Shown here piece by piece: positions 47,754 through 59,349 of a stretch of 64,000 bases of DNA (the stretch's first letter is position 1; each line of letters opens with the position of its first letter). The stretch covers positions 62,001-126,000 of the forward strand of contig JAKSXM010000284.1 in NCBI GenBank assembly GCA_022575985.1. Direction: 5' to 3'. Position numbers and translations under genes: made by a program. The notes beneath the pieces were generated by a model. That model was not told where the DNA came from, ran no database searches, and saw only the letters and a list, made by a program, of their open reading frames with translations. Source of the DNA: Anagrus nilaparvatae. Its lineage: Eukaryota > Arthropoda > Insecta > Hymenoptera > Mymaridae.

Positions 47754-48600
47754 TATGTTCTTATTAAATGATTTTATTTAAAATACTCAAATATTAGATT
47801 AAAGCTGTCGAATCTTCAGATTCTGGTGTAATGTACCGGATAACCAAATTGATATTAATTAACTTATTACAATTAAATTAAGGGCTGATCCAGCTTTTCT
47901 CAAAGTAAAATAGAGAAAATAGGTCCAAGTAATTTCAAATCATACTTATTTATTACAATTACATATAAATATTTAATACTAACAAAATTTTTATAGTAAT
48001 CAATATTTGTTAAAATACTGTAGTTCCTTGTTAATAGCTCGTAAGAAAAATTTAAATATTTTTAATTATTAAAAATCATAAATATTTTTCAATATATTTA
48101 TTGATCAGCAATAAATATTACTGGATTTTTAGATATTTATGAAGAAAAAATTATTATTAACTAATTTATTTATTTATTTATTTATTTATTTATTTGTGTT
48201 TTTAGTGCATATGCGATAATATTTTAAGATGTAAAATGCGTGTTTGAATAATTGATAATTTATTGATTACATTGTAAACTGTTAATATTTTTTTATTTTG
48301 TACAGTTAATTAAATATTATATGAATAAAAAAAAAAGGAACATCGTGTAAATAAATTTTTAAATATATGTTTTTAAGTGATTATTTAAAGATAACCTTTT
48401 TACATTAGTCAGTAATCACCTTTTGTTATAAATATGTCAAATAGATTTTTCTTGGTGTAGCTGATGTAATTATGTATATATTTTAGGAACAACGTTATAA
48501 TAGTAATATGCCATAAAAGAATAATCTGAGTTTGCCCTTTGCTGATAATTAGTACTTATTGTACTAATACAGCTGCCAAAAAAAACCTTGTTTGAATGCA
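47754..48600. other. Intergenic with TTTA microsatellite
   Basis: TTTA run at 48162-48195. Otherwise AT-rich and featureless. Confidence 0.5.
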
Positions 48601-48609
48601 TGTATTAAA

Positions 48610-49725
48610 CATATGAAGCATTACTGCTGGGAATTTGCGTGTTGCTATTTTGATGAACTTGGGAGGAGTATCTTCAGGACCGGAGGCTTTCCGAGAGGCT
48701 TTCTTATTTCTAAGGAAGTCCACGTTGATAAATAGTTCCTCTTATGTAAAATCCGAATGTCGTCTAGATCAATTTAGCGAAAGAGGTTCAGTCTTTTCCG
48801 ATGTGTCGGAAATAAGTCATCAATAATTATATTCTCATCGATCAAAAAACCGGTCATAAACCGTTTTAGCTACTTCGTAACTTTCTTGTAAACCAACCTC
48901 CTCGATCGCGTGTTCAAATTACGCTTAACTATATCTAGTGGATTTGCTTGGGTTCAACAGCCTCTCTACGAAACTTAGCCCTGGTAGCACTCCCTCTGGA
49001 TTCTCCTAGTAAATAGATGAATTTTTTATTTTCAACCTATTTTTGAGGCATGGATTGATCGCATCCTTTCCTAAGCAGCGATATTACTTCGCAATCAAGC
49101 TCCTCGAACAAATTGCTCCTGATATAACTTATTTCTAAATATATTCCAGCCTCTTGGTTAAGATTTGTACCTGATAAGGGGTTGCCTATGCTGCGGTATC
49201 TCAAATTAGATATAATGCTAGTCACTTGCAGTAAAGTCCACCATTACCTGCCAGTTTTTCACTATTATGCTCAGACCTACAGTTGCAAAGGAAATGTCGG
49301 GTATCGTATGCGTAATTGAGCATACTGAATTATATAGTTTTACCAACGTATAGAACTACTGTGTTTAACCTGGCTACCATTCACAGATTTGTTTTTCTTA
49401 TTCAAGTATAAGATATACCACAGTCAACCCTGTTAGCATTGAAGCCTATAGTCACGATTTTATTACGTATCTCAAGCAGTCATCTAACTCATTCAGCTTT
49501 GCATAGAAGATCTGGATGGGTTCATTCAGCGTGAAATAACAACTTACAAAGGTAATATTTCTACACCTTACTTATACGAAACCCCTTCTTTTCCCTGACA
49601 CTTCTGCTGTCATTTTCCCAGGATTTGAAATTATAATCGCTGTTGTTTCGAGCTCATCAGAGAACCAGGAAATGGGATCTTCAGTTTTATGTTGCTCGCT
49701 TGTTTTATAAGTTTGGTACATTAGC
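48610..49725 (-). pseudogene. Decayed R1-like non-LTR retrotransposon
   Basis: Reading the minus strand from 49720 down gives scattered pieces of an AP-type endonuclease: KRRGFV, ITFVSCYFTLNEPIQIFYAK, LNELDDCLR, then IPDISFATVGL and VKNWQVMVDFTASD. Below about 49000 follow parts of the linker and the start of the RT region: IDDLFPTHRKRLNLF and LEIRKPLGKPP (KNNKAPGPDG-like). Many stops and frame changes occur, so it is a relic. The endonuclease pattern is that of the R1 clade. G+C is visibly higher than in flanking DNA. Two short + strand or minus frames here (48635-48826, 49037-49225) are remnants of it, not genes. Confidence 0.8.
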
Positions 49726-50695
49726 TGGTTTGCTATCCAACTTCCGTGCAAAAAAAATTATTACTATTTTATTTGAGATCTATAAAGACCGGGAAATTTT
49801 TTACTGTAAGGCAAGGGGCTGATTTTTATTGATAAATGAAAACTAAATAAAGCAGGCAAAAATCTCACACAGTAGTTAATTTGAGAAGACAATTTTTATC
49901 ATTGCAACTCTTTTAAAAAGGGACATTGAATCCAAAAGTAGAAAAAACTTAAAACACTATATATGTGGAAATTTAAAATATCCCCTTCTGATAAGAGTCT
50001 ATTAAATAAAAATTTATTTACTTTGTACTGAAAATCTTAAGCCCAGTAATTTTAGATATTTTTCTTTCCATACATTTAAATTCCTTTTTTACAGAAAAAA
50101 AAAATTCTCAAAAGTAGACTAAAAAAACTGACGCTGTCTAAAAAAAATTCGCTACTATAAAAAGCCAGAAAAATTGAACAGCGAAAGAAAATGTTTGTAA
50201 AGCCAATAAATAGAACTTTCAATAAAACAATTTTCAAGAAAAATGCTTCAAAAATTTTATTTTTCCTTTTGTATTCTTTCGTCTTATTATTAATAATGCT
50301 TGCAAGAAAAATAACCGTACAAAAAAAGCCAGCTGTACAAAAAAAGCTTCAAAAATGAAGTTTTGATTACAAAGTTCCAGCTAATCTGTCATTGCAATTT
50401 ATGAAGAATCCACAGCCAGGCTAATATACAAATAGGATACACATATAACAAGTACATAAGTATGTAGTAATGGAACGTCATCGCTTTTATAACGGAACTT
50501 TTTTTTATAAGGACTCGAGTGACGCAGGTTTCTGTACTATACAAGTGGCAGTAAGTAAACGACGGTCAGGATAAACTTGCTCACGCTCATATCAAATATA
50601 CAAATACACCTGAATAATAAAAAAAAAAAACAGTACACATATGTATTTAATATATGTTCATGCGTAAGGTAAAAGTTCTTTTGGTCCAATGATCG
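49726..50695. other. Intergenic upstream of gene C
   Basis: AT-rich with little structure. The segment 50470-50700 has somewhat mixed composition (for example GGACTCGAGTGACGCAGG, GTAAACGACGGTCAGGATAA) and may hold control elements of gene C. Confidence 0.4.
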
Positions 50696-50699
50696 TTAG

Positions 50700-50793
50700 T
50701 TCGTTTAGTTGTTTCAAATATAAAACCGGCAGTAAATATAATATTATTGAAAAATTTAAAATTAGAAATTTCAATGTAAGCAAAAAGAAAAAG
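50700..50793 (+). promoter_or_regulatory. Candidate promoter and untranslated first exon of gene C
   Basis: GTTAGTTCGTTTAGTTGTTTC at 50695-50715 resembles TCAGTTGTTTCG at the presumed gene B start. A TATAAAA lies at 50719-50725, so the start could be there or about 30 bp further on. The exon would end AAAAAGAAAAAG at 50793 before the donor GTAAGCG; the acceptor TTTTTTTTAAG at 51313-51323 precedes the ATG by 23 nt. Confidence 0.5.
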
Positions 50794-51323
50794 GTAAGCG
50801 AATTTTTATTTTATTTAATTTTTTTTTGTTCAATAATTAATTTAATTTAAGGTTTTGAGGAAAAATGGAATCTGTTCAATCTAATTTATTATGTTTTCTT
50901 TAACCGGTAAAAGTAATCTTGAGAAAAGTGGAAAAGAATCACTATTTTTTGTGGCTATAATGCAAATTCGATATTTAAAATCATTTTTTTGGATATTTTT
51001 AATTGTGTCAGGCAAAAAAAAATTAATTTGTGTATCGATATAAAAATTTTAAATCTTTAAAAAATTCCTCGCATAAATTTAAATAATTAACTTTCTATTA
51101 AAAAGTCTGACGTAAATAAAGTGAAATTTCATATAAAATATTGTTCATATAAAAAAATTGATATAGTACCTATTTTTTAAATATTTTTGAAAAATTTATT
51201 TAAATTTTTAAATGTAGGTGATTAATTAAGTGTAAGAATATTTCAACAAAAAAAAATTTGTTGAACAAAAACTTGATTTTTAATACAAACTGTTGATAAA
51301 ATAAATATTTTGTTTTTTTTAAG

Positions 51324-53186
51324 GTTACACCATAGGTTAAAGCAGTATGAAGTCTTGTTTATTGTTGATAATATTGGTATCTTTCTTAATTTTAATATGG
51401 TTTAACATTGAGGGCGCTGCTGTTGAATTGGAAGATCAAACAACAGGTAAATTTGAAATTTAGCTCAAAAAGCTGTAAAAAATGTTTATAATGTCTGTTT
51501 TAATTATTTTGTTCTTTAATGTAGAAGAAGTAGCACCTACTGATGACCCAGAAGATAAAACATCTGCTGACTTAACCGGTAAATATGAACTTTAATTTTA
51601 TTTGGCTGGTTCTCCAAGCTAATATTGTAAAACCAGCCTGTAAATATCTAAACTCAAAAAATTAAAACTAACAAATTTTATTTATTTTCAGAAACATACG
51701 AAAAAAATTACCAACAATTATCATCGCACAAAGAAAATTTCGATCATTTAAAACACAATGTATTTAAAAATGATTTATCATACAAACCATCGATATTATT
51801 ACAAAAATTTTTTTTTATCATACATTACATATTTGTTAGTACAAAAAGTTTAATTAATAATTTTTCTGATTTTTTTACTAATTTAAGTACTAATTTTAAA
51901 TTTGTTAAAATTAATGATAAATCTAATAATATTAATAATATTAATAATAAAAGGTAATTAATTTTTATTTATTTTATTTTTTTTAAGAAAATAATTTATG
52001 TTATTATGTTGCTGAGCTTGAAATTTTAAAATTTAATGATATTTTTTAAAAGTGTATTTATGTAAATTTAAGGTGGCAAATACATACAGAATTTCGGAAA
52101 ATTGATTTTTGTGTATTTTTTTCAGGTAGTTAGAACTAATATTGGTTTTTGTACTTTGGTTTTGTATATTAACGTTTTTTTATGTAGTTTTAGAAATTGC
52201 AGTATAAATTTTTTGCCGCGGGTCAAATTTTTGCTAGCTCATATATTTAAAACAGTCAAAATCAAATTCCTTTATTTTTCATTAATAAATTCTTAATATT
52301 CGTGAATTAAGATTGAAAGATTTCAAGTATTTTTTTAGAAGTTCTTTTTTAAAAATAATTCAAAATATAATAAAAATTTAAAGTAAATGGTTTTGGACTT
52401 CCTAGAAATATCAAAAATCTAATTTTGAGAAAATTCGCTTAAAGATTTTATAGTACCCTCGCGTTTAACACAATTTTGCTACTTTTCCATAAAAAAATAA
52501 AATTTTTCATTTTTTTTTCAAATTTCAAGCACAGCAACTTTAATAAATTCTTCAGATTTTTAAAAATTTTGCATTTTGCAGGGCCAGTAATAATGAAATC
52601 GTGTCATTAATATCAAATAAAATAGAAAATTTTGTAGATACAACAGCAATCGAAGTAACTCTTCCATCATGGTTAACATTTGATAAAAACCAAGATTCAC
52701 CAAGATTCTTAGACGAAATAGCTGATGAAATAGATGTTCTTGAAAACAAAAAAGACACACTATTTTGTAAGTTTTTAATTAACCCAAAAATAATTCCAAA
52801 CTAAAAAATAAAAATTATCTTTTGCAGCTCGTAATCGTTTAAAAAAAATTTTGATACCAATGTTAGTAGTATTAAAATTATTTAAATTAAAATTATTATT
52901 ATTACTACCATTATTTCTTGGTGTTGCATCAGTTAAAAAATTTATTGTTTTTATTGCATTTATTGCACCAATAATAATAGCAATTATAAAATTATGGAAA
53001 CCATTAGCTAACAGTTATACACCACCAGTTTATTTACCAAGTGGAGTTGGTTTTACTAGTCATTATAAAGAACCATTAGAATTTCCATTTTATGCTAATT
53101 CTCCAACGTCACCATATTTTGAGAATAATCAGAATCCGAATCCGAATCAATATTATTATTATGATAATAATTTTAATTCGTATTAA
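51324..53186 (+). CDS. Osiris-family protein, gene C (DUF1676-like)
   Basis: Coding exons 51347-51446, 51525-51578, 51692-51953, 52582-52766 and 52828-53186, all joined in frame at GT-AG sites, make 319 residues. Layout: signal peptide (CLLLIILVSFLILIWF), a short acidic segment over exon 2 (EEVAPTDDPEDKTSADLT), an Asn/Lys/Phe-rich middle, DTTAIEVTLPSWLTFD in exon 4, then from residue 202 RNRLKKILIPMLVVLKLF and KLKLLLLLPLFLGVASVKKF, the Osiris membrane block, and a Pro/Tyr/Asn tail ending NNFNSY. The mature protein seems to have no cysteine, so the paired-cysteine box of most Osiris proteins is missing. Exon 2 is only 54 nt. AATAAA follows the stop directly (about 53190). Paralogue number not assigned. 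Confidence 0.88.
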
Positions 53187-53580
53187 AAATAAATATCTTA
53201 CCAGTAATTGTAAATTTGACTGAATGTATTTTTAGTGAGTAAGAATAAGTAAATATTTATGCGTATTTTGTTATTTATAAGTTTTTGAATGAAAGTTATT
53301 TTTTTATGTAAACTGCTATTTATTTGATAATTTATTAAAGTGTGTTTTTTATTATGTAAATGTTCTTGTTACTTTTTATCTATAATTTACCTCTCTCCTA
53401 AGCTGAACCTAGAGTACCGCCTTTATATTACAGATCATTTATAGAATTACTAAATTTATAAAATATATTGTTGCTTTCATAGGATTAATTTCAGATTACA
53501 ACTATTAATGAATATGTAGTACATTTTTAACGAAAAACTTTTTATTTTGCATTTAAAAAAAAAAATTTCGTTTTGTCCAT
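53187..53580. other. 3' flank of gene C
   Basis: Probable 3' UTR and spacer; AATAAA near 53190. Nothing else. Confidence 0.45.
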
Positions 53581-53584
53581 AAAA

Positions 53585-53660
53585 ATGCCCTAGATCGTAG
53601 TTTACCATCCTCGGCTTCGCTTTGGATGCTAATTAACGTGCTATCTGGGCCATTTTTTTT
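53585..53660. repeat. Short hairpin repeat, GGGCCATT family
   Basis: TGCCCTAGATCGTAGTTTAC, CATCCTCGGCTTCGCTTTGG and ATCTGGGCCATTTTTTT. Inverted relative to the copies at 8163 and 27001 (GGATAGTAAACT against AGTTTACCATCC). Confidence 0.55.
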
Positions 53661-54559
53661 TTGCTTCTATGGACGAAACGAAATTTTTCATTTTGAGTGG
53701 GAAGAAAACGCGTTTTTTTCGATCTTTTTGTGGGGTAAAAAAAGTAGGAAGAAAAAAAATTTATTGGACCCAAAACAAATTTGATAATCAAAATTTTATA
53801 AATGTTAAGGGTAAATATAAATATTATAAATAAATAATGTTAGGTTTTAAACTAAAAATAATATACTTTTATTTAGTCCTGGTTTTGTTCCTAATGAAAA
53901 TTTAGTCAAAAATTTTATAAAAATAATAATAATTCTGTTTATATCCTGGTAAAATTAAAATGCACCTTCAAATTTTGGATAATTTTGAAATTTAAAAAAA
54001 AATAAAAGGATCATTAAGATGCTAAAAATGATGCAAGGATAGGAAAATGCACAAAAGCAATTATGTAAAATTTTTTTGAATCTGCTGCATAAAAATTTAC
54101 AAAATTTTATCTGTATCAGATACTGTAAAAAATTTTAATCTTCATATACCTCGGCTCTGTTGATAAAAGCGTAATTGCTAATTATACAAATACGTTTATT
54201 TTTGCAAAGAAGTATACTTAGTTCGTTGCAGGTTATAATGGTATCTTTTTTTATGGTGCATTCACTTGGTCACTTTTAACTTAGAGAGCGCTACGTAATT
54301 CTTTCAATAAGATTTCATTTACAAGGAAGGCTAAGTTGCAGCGCTAGTCTCTACTAGAAACTGGTATAACTGCATGAAGTAATCAATTTAAGTAAATAAT
54401 TGGTTTTTAAATTATTAGCAGAAAATATACAATTCGTAAAGTTTTGAATTAATGTGTAAAAAAATGACTTTTTATGCAAAAAAAAATTATTTCTTCGAAC
54501 GGGACTTGAGGGAAAAATTTAGTAAATAACAGTGTATTTATGGCTGGTGTCCAGAAAAA
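53661..54559. other. Intergenic, nothing recognised
   Basis: AT-rich; no gene. TGGTCACTTTTAACTTAGAG near 54270 is part of a slightly richer patch of unknown meaning. Confidence 0.35.
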
Positions 54560-54610
54560 AAGAATGGCCCATGATTGCACGTAAACTACGACCAAGGGCA
54601 TTCCCTTTTT
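54560..54610. repeat. Short repeat, GGGCCATT family (weak copy)
   Basis: AATGGCCCATGATTGCACGTAAACTACGACC keeps the outer AATGGCCC and GTAAACTACGA boxes. Two overlapping open frames here (54519-54716 and 54532-54732) are opposite readings of this repeat area. Confidence 0.4.
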
Positions 54611-54784
54611 TTGGCCTAGGAACATATAAAATTTTTATGCACAAGAGGCAAGAAAAAATGTCTTTGCCGGACGTACAGTGGTCAGGAAATGCGCTCTTTT
54701 GGGCTTTTGACTGCAAAAAAGTATTTTTATAAGGATCCTACAAAATCAAAATTTAGTTGAGTTAATAATACTCAAAATAATATA

Positions 54785-55530
54785 CTACTCCAGTCAAATT
54801 GCGGGAGGGGTTGTATTTTCAGTGGCCAATATGAGATTTGTTCTACTATATAGTTTTTGGGTTACTAATCACGAAAATCGGGGTCTTTTCTGGGAGATAT
54901 TTTAGAAACACCCTTAAATTTGCAAAAACTACCCCCAAAAAGGCGATTTTTTTTATATATTAGCAAACTGAGTTTCTAGATTTAGTCAAGAATTGGTCCA
55001 AGAAGGTTTTTTGGATCGTTGATTAAGATTTGAGATAATTTTTTATAAATAATTAATATTTCACACTTAAATAAGCAAAAACAACCCCTAAAAGGGGTGT
55101 TTATACTATTTCCGCATTGAGTGACCAAATTAGGTCAATACGGGTTTTTGGGTCGCTAATCAAGAATTTGAGGAAATTTTTTAGGAAAAATAAACATTTC
55201 AAACTTTTACTAAAATTACTAAAATGCTTCCAAACAATGGGAGTTTAGGGTTTTTTTGCCAATTTAAGGGTGAAATGTTAATATTCATAAAAAATTACCT
55301 CAAATTCTTGATTAGCAACCCAAAAAACCCTCTTAGAACAATTCTTGGCTAAATCTAGAAGCTCAGTTTGCTAATATATAAAAAAACCTTTTTTGGGGGT
55401 AGTTTTTGCAAATTTAAGGCTGTTCCAAAAATATCTCCCGGAAAAGACCCCGATTTTTATGATCAGTGACCCAAAAACATATAGTAGAGCAAATCTCATG
55501 TTGGCCAGTGAAAATACACCCTAAACCGCG
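54785..55530. mobile_element. Large foldback of the GGGTCACTGATCACGAA family
   Basis: Left arm 54785-55160: AGTGGCCAATATGAGATTTG, TTTTTGGGTTACTAATCACG, AAAATCGGGGTCTTTTCTGG, AACTACCCCCAAAAAGGCGA, GCAAACTGAGTTTCTAGATT. Right arm about 55260-55515 is the mirror: AATCTAGAAGCTCAGTTTGC, TTTTTTGGGGGTAGTTTTTG, GAAAAGACCCCGATTTTTAT, GCAAATCTCATGTTGGCCAG. Two copies of one repeat head to head, about 740 bp in all. Non-coding. Confidence 0.7.
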
Positions 55531-55915
55531 ATTTGAATAGAGTATACATGATAGTTCTAAACAGGGTCTGGCTAAGAAGAGCTGAAGATTGTTTTAATGA
55601 CAATGCCATGTATCTATGCCATACTATGCCATATATGTAAAATGCCATGTATTCATTTAAAAGATAAATTTTTTCGAAATTTTGGGTCTTGAATTTTAAA
55701 TTTCGTACGTTTTGATAAAAAAAATCAGTAATTCTTAGTTTATCTAACATAACAGGTACCTCAAAATCTTGGATCTTAAAAAAACGATTGTAATGGGAGT
55801 ATATGAAAAAAAAATATGATAGCATGCCAATTTTTAAGGTTCTAGAATCAATGGTTATGAAATGACAGTTGTTTTTCGATTTTTTTTTTTGTTCAAATTT
55901 ACTGCAAAAATCTGA
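55531..55915. other. Intergenic, nothing recognised
   Basis: Contains near-duplicated ATGCCATGTAT phrases (about 55605-55650). The minus-strand frame 55496-55825 shows no family likeness. Confidence 0.35.
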
Positions 55916-55919
55916 AAAA

Positions 55920-56110
55920 TTTTTTCGGGCGCGAATCTGTTATCATTTTCTGGAAAACTTTAAGAAAACCCGGAAAATCGGAAAAACTAAAAGGAACTTT
56001 CAAATCTGAATTTCTCAAAAAGCGGGAATTTTTTTTTTCTCATTGGTCTTAAAAGTTGTGTTTTCCCGTGTACTTTTTGTTGGTAAATAGTTTTTGAGTG
56101 GTATCGGCCT
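55920..56110 (-). repeat. Dispersed repeat R24/R56 (copy 2, inverted)
   Basis: Reverse complement reads TTTACCAACAAAAAGTACAC, TTTTAAGACCAATGAG, CAGATTTGAAAGTTCC and TTTTTCCGATTTTCCGG, matching 24010-24200 in order. A longer Arg/Lys-coding likeness was not found. Confidence 0.6.
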
Positions 56111-57569
56111 TTAAAGTACTTAAAAACTCAAAAAATGAATTTTCAAACTTTCCATTTTCCAAAATTTTCCATTTTCCGGATTTTCCTATAATCTAATGAA
56201 ACATCTAACTAGATTTGCAGAATTTTATAATTTTACAGAACAAAATCTTTGATAAAATCTAACAAAAAGAGGCGGAAATTTGGACGAAACAAAAATTTGG
56301 CGGAAATTTGGTGTAATTATTTTATATGCTAATAAATGATTCAGCTAAAAAAATTTAATAAATAATAATTTGGATATTTTAAGCTCCAATTGGCTGAAAA
56401 TTTAGAATCTTTATTTGAAGTAAGGGCAAGATCTGAAAAAAATCTGTGCTAAGCTAAATAATACTTTTTTATTTTAGAAAATTTTGTAGAATACAATGGA
56501 ACTTTTGGAATTCTACTTATTTTAAATACTAAAATTTTTTACTAATTCTAAGACAGAATGTGAAAGTGAAATCATTTTATTTGAAAAAAGGATGTATATA
56601 GGGAATTTATAAATCAAAAAAATTTTGAATCACCAAAAATTTTTTAAATGAAAAAAATTCTAAATAAAAATCTTTTTTTTTTCTTGAAACTAGGCTCAGA
56701 ATTAAAAAAAGCACAAAAATCAGTATCCTTGATTATCCTTAGCGCCCATTCAGTGATCTCCAGATAAATAGGCTTAATTTTTACAACAAAAAAAATCTAC
56801 AAATCAGTCTCCAATCTGTCATAAATAAAGTTCATAAATTTTAAAACCACAATTATTTAATTACTCAAGTTAATTATTATAACAGGAAGCTTATTTAACA
56901 CGAATAATAAAATTAATTAATAATTGTAAAAAATGTGGATAAAGAATTAAAAAAAATTACCTATTGTTTATTTTTAATTAATACTTAAATAATTGATTCA
57001 CATAATGACATAAGAAAATAAAAAAATTTTTTAATAGTTTAAATATATGTCTTTGAAAAATTATGTCGGTAATCTAACGGATTCACCTGTTTATACAGAA
57101 TAAGTGTGTATTACGTATTTGTAAACAAATTAATTATATAAACTAGTTATAGATATATATTCTCTTTATAATATATTATCATTTTGCACTTACAAAATTA
57201 ATAAATAGTAAAAATGTTATAATAAATTTAAAATTTTATATCGTGCACTGAATTTTAGCATAGTTTGATTATTTATACGTTATTGAAAATGAATCTACAT
57301 ATTTTTAAATATTATTATAATAAATCTTATATTATGCTTCATTTAGCTTTGAGAAAATTTTTTATGAGCTAAACTGCTCTACAAGCGTTAAATTAAAAAA
57401 ATTTTTAATTTTTAAAAAAGTGAATTTTTAATCTATATAAGCTATTCTTTTCTTTATAGTACCTTTCTGTGTTAAAAAATGGTTACGTTTTTACCAGGTA
57501 CTGAAAATTTTTGAGAAACTTGAAAAAATCCAATTTTGAATAATAATACACAAAGAAAATAAGTAAAAA
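56111..57569. other. Intergenic, nothing recognised
   Basis: AT-rich. TTTCCATTTTCC duplication near 56148-56175. No gene. Confidence 0.4.
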
Positions 57570-58325
57570 ATATGTCGCTGATTCCAATTCTGAAGTCCGT
57601 TTTGACCTAACGTGGTCCAATTTTGCGTAATTGTCCATTTCAGGTCATTTTTAACGTTTTTTGCCATTTTTTGTTAAAATTTTTAATATATTACTAATCC
57701 CATAATAGGGATTTTTAGGCTATTTTTCACGCTTTTTGGGCTAATTTTAGCTATTTTTATGAAATAATACCAATTTTTATCTACAGCTTCTGGTTCTGAA
57801 TCGCCAATTATAGGCCACTGGACATTATTTGTTAAAAAAAGATGTGTTATTTGCGTTTAGTGAACCGAAAGCCACAAGCTGTAGAAAAAATTGGTATTAG
57901 TTCATAAAAATAGCTTAAATTACCCCAGAAACGTTAAAACCAGCCTATAAGTGCTTATTATGGGCTACTGCACCGTTTTTAGATAATTTAAAAATAATAT
58001 TCGTATTTAACTACCTTAAAATACTCAAAAACCAGAAGCTGTAGATACAAATTGGTATTATTTCATAAAAATAGCTAAAATTATCCCAAAGAGCGTGAAA
58101 AATAGCCTAAAAATCCCTATTATGGGCTACCATTTTTTTTTATAGATATGATAATTAGGTATAGAGACCCAAAAAAAATTAGTGTAGTGTGAGAAAAATG
58201 GTAATATATTAAAAATTTTAACAAAAAATGGCAAAAAAAAACATTAAAAATGACCTAAAATGGGCAATTACGCAAAATTGGACCACGTTAGGTCAAAACG
58301 GACTTCGGATTTGAAATCAGCGACC
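57570..58325. mobile_element. 756-bp foldback element
   Basis: Left end TCGCTGATTCCAATTCTGAA, GTCCGTTTTGACCTAACGTG, GTCCAATTTTGCGTAATTGT; right end ACAATTACG-type mirror: GGGCAATTACGCAAAATTGG, ACCACGTTAGGTCAAAACGG, ACTTCGGATTTGAAATCAGCGA. Inner segments pair too: CCCATAATAGGGATTTTTAG (57699) with CTAAAAATCCCTATTATGGG (58109). An additional inner mirror surrounds CTACAGCTTCTGGTT (57782) and a third related unit lies near 57867-57965. Arm identity is high, so likely recent. Non-coding. Confidence 0.8.
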
Positions 58326-59345
58326 CCAAAAACTAAAATTACCGTTGAAAAATACCATGGACATGCTTTAAAAAAAATCGCAAATAAAACCATGCTCCAG
58401 ACCTATACTATAAAGAATTAAAAACCATTTCTAAAATTTATACCACCTGTATCAAAAGAAGTGACTGGGTTGAAAAAGAATTCCCCATATATTTTCTTTC
58501 AATAGTAAATGTAAATTACTACCATAAAAATTCGATTTAATGTTAATTAATGTTATTTGATCACATTTAAATGTAAAATAATTAACATTAAACTTAACAG
58601 TACCCATACAAACATAAATTTCATAAAAATGTTTATCAATTTGAAAAAAAGTAATAAAATAATATAAAGTATATTACATAGATGTACCTAGACTGACTAT
58701 TAAATTACATCTAAGTCAAAAAATTTTTATTAAATATTACTTATATGGTAGTAGGTATATAATATGTTATTAAAAATATCAGAAAGTTATATTAATATGA
58801 AAATTGAGGTTATGGTTACAGTAGTGATAAAAAAATATTATTTTTAAATAAATATATAATTTTGTTTTTTGATTAAAATTACCATACCAGTGTTTGTGTT
58901 TTTAAGTGTATTAGTAACTCTAGAATTCCGCAAATATCTATTTAATTTATTATTAAATTTATTATCATTTATGATGATTTTTCTTTATTTTAATAGATTA
59001 AGTTACTGTTACTGTATTTTAATACACTGTACATCGTGTGAAAAAAATATGTTTTTTTTTCTTTTTAATGCTATTAAAAAACATTATAATTAATTACATC
59101 TAACAGTTTTAAAAATAATTAAACTATTTTTAGAGTTTAAGATTTACTCCACATTTCGCCTATTTTTTCCAAACTCGATAATTTTGGCCAAAATTATTTT
59201 TTCCTAAATTCGAAAAAAAATTTCTCCTATCCCACTACCTTTTTAATTACTATATTTTCAAACTTGCGTTACTTATTTAAATATAATTAAACCTATTTTA
59301 TTCATAATTTAATTGTTTTGGTTAACTTACAATAAACATTTTTTC
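58326..59345. other. Intergenic, nothing recognised
   Basis: AT-rich. The frame 58869-59093 is hydrophobic low-complexity translation and has no ATG context or splice partners. Confidence 0.35.
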
Positions 59346-59349
59346 CACT

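Noticed and set aside
46260..47760. Possible CRISPR-like array because of regular spacing
   Set aside because: The spacers are themselves repeated and palindromic, the repeats lie between transposon ends with an 8-bp target duplication, and the DNA is eukaryotic.
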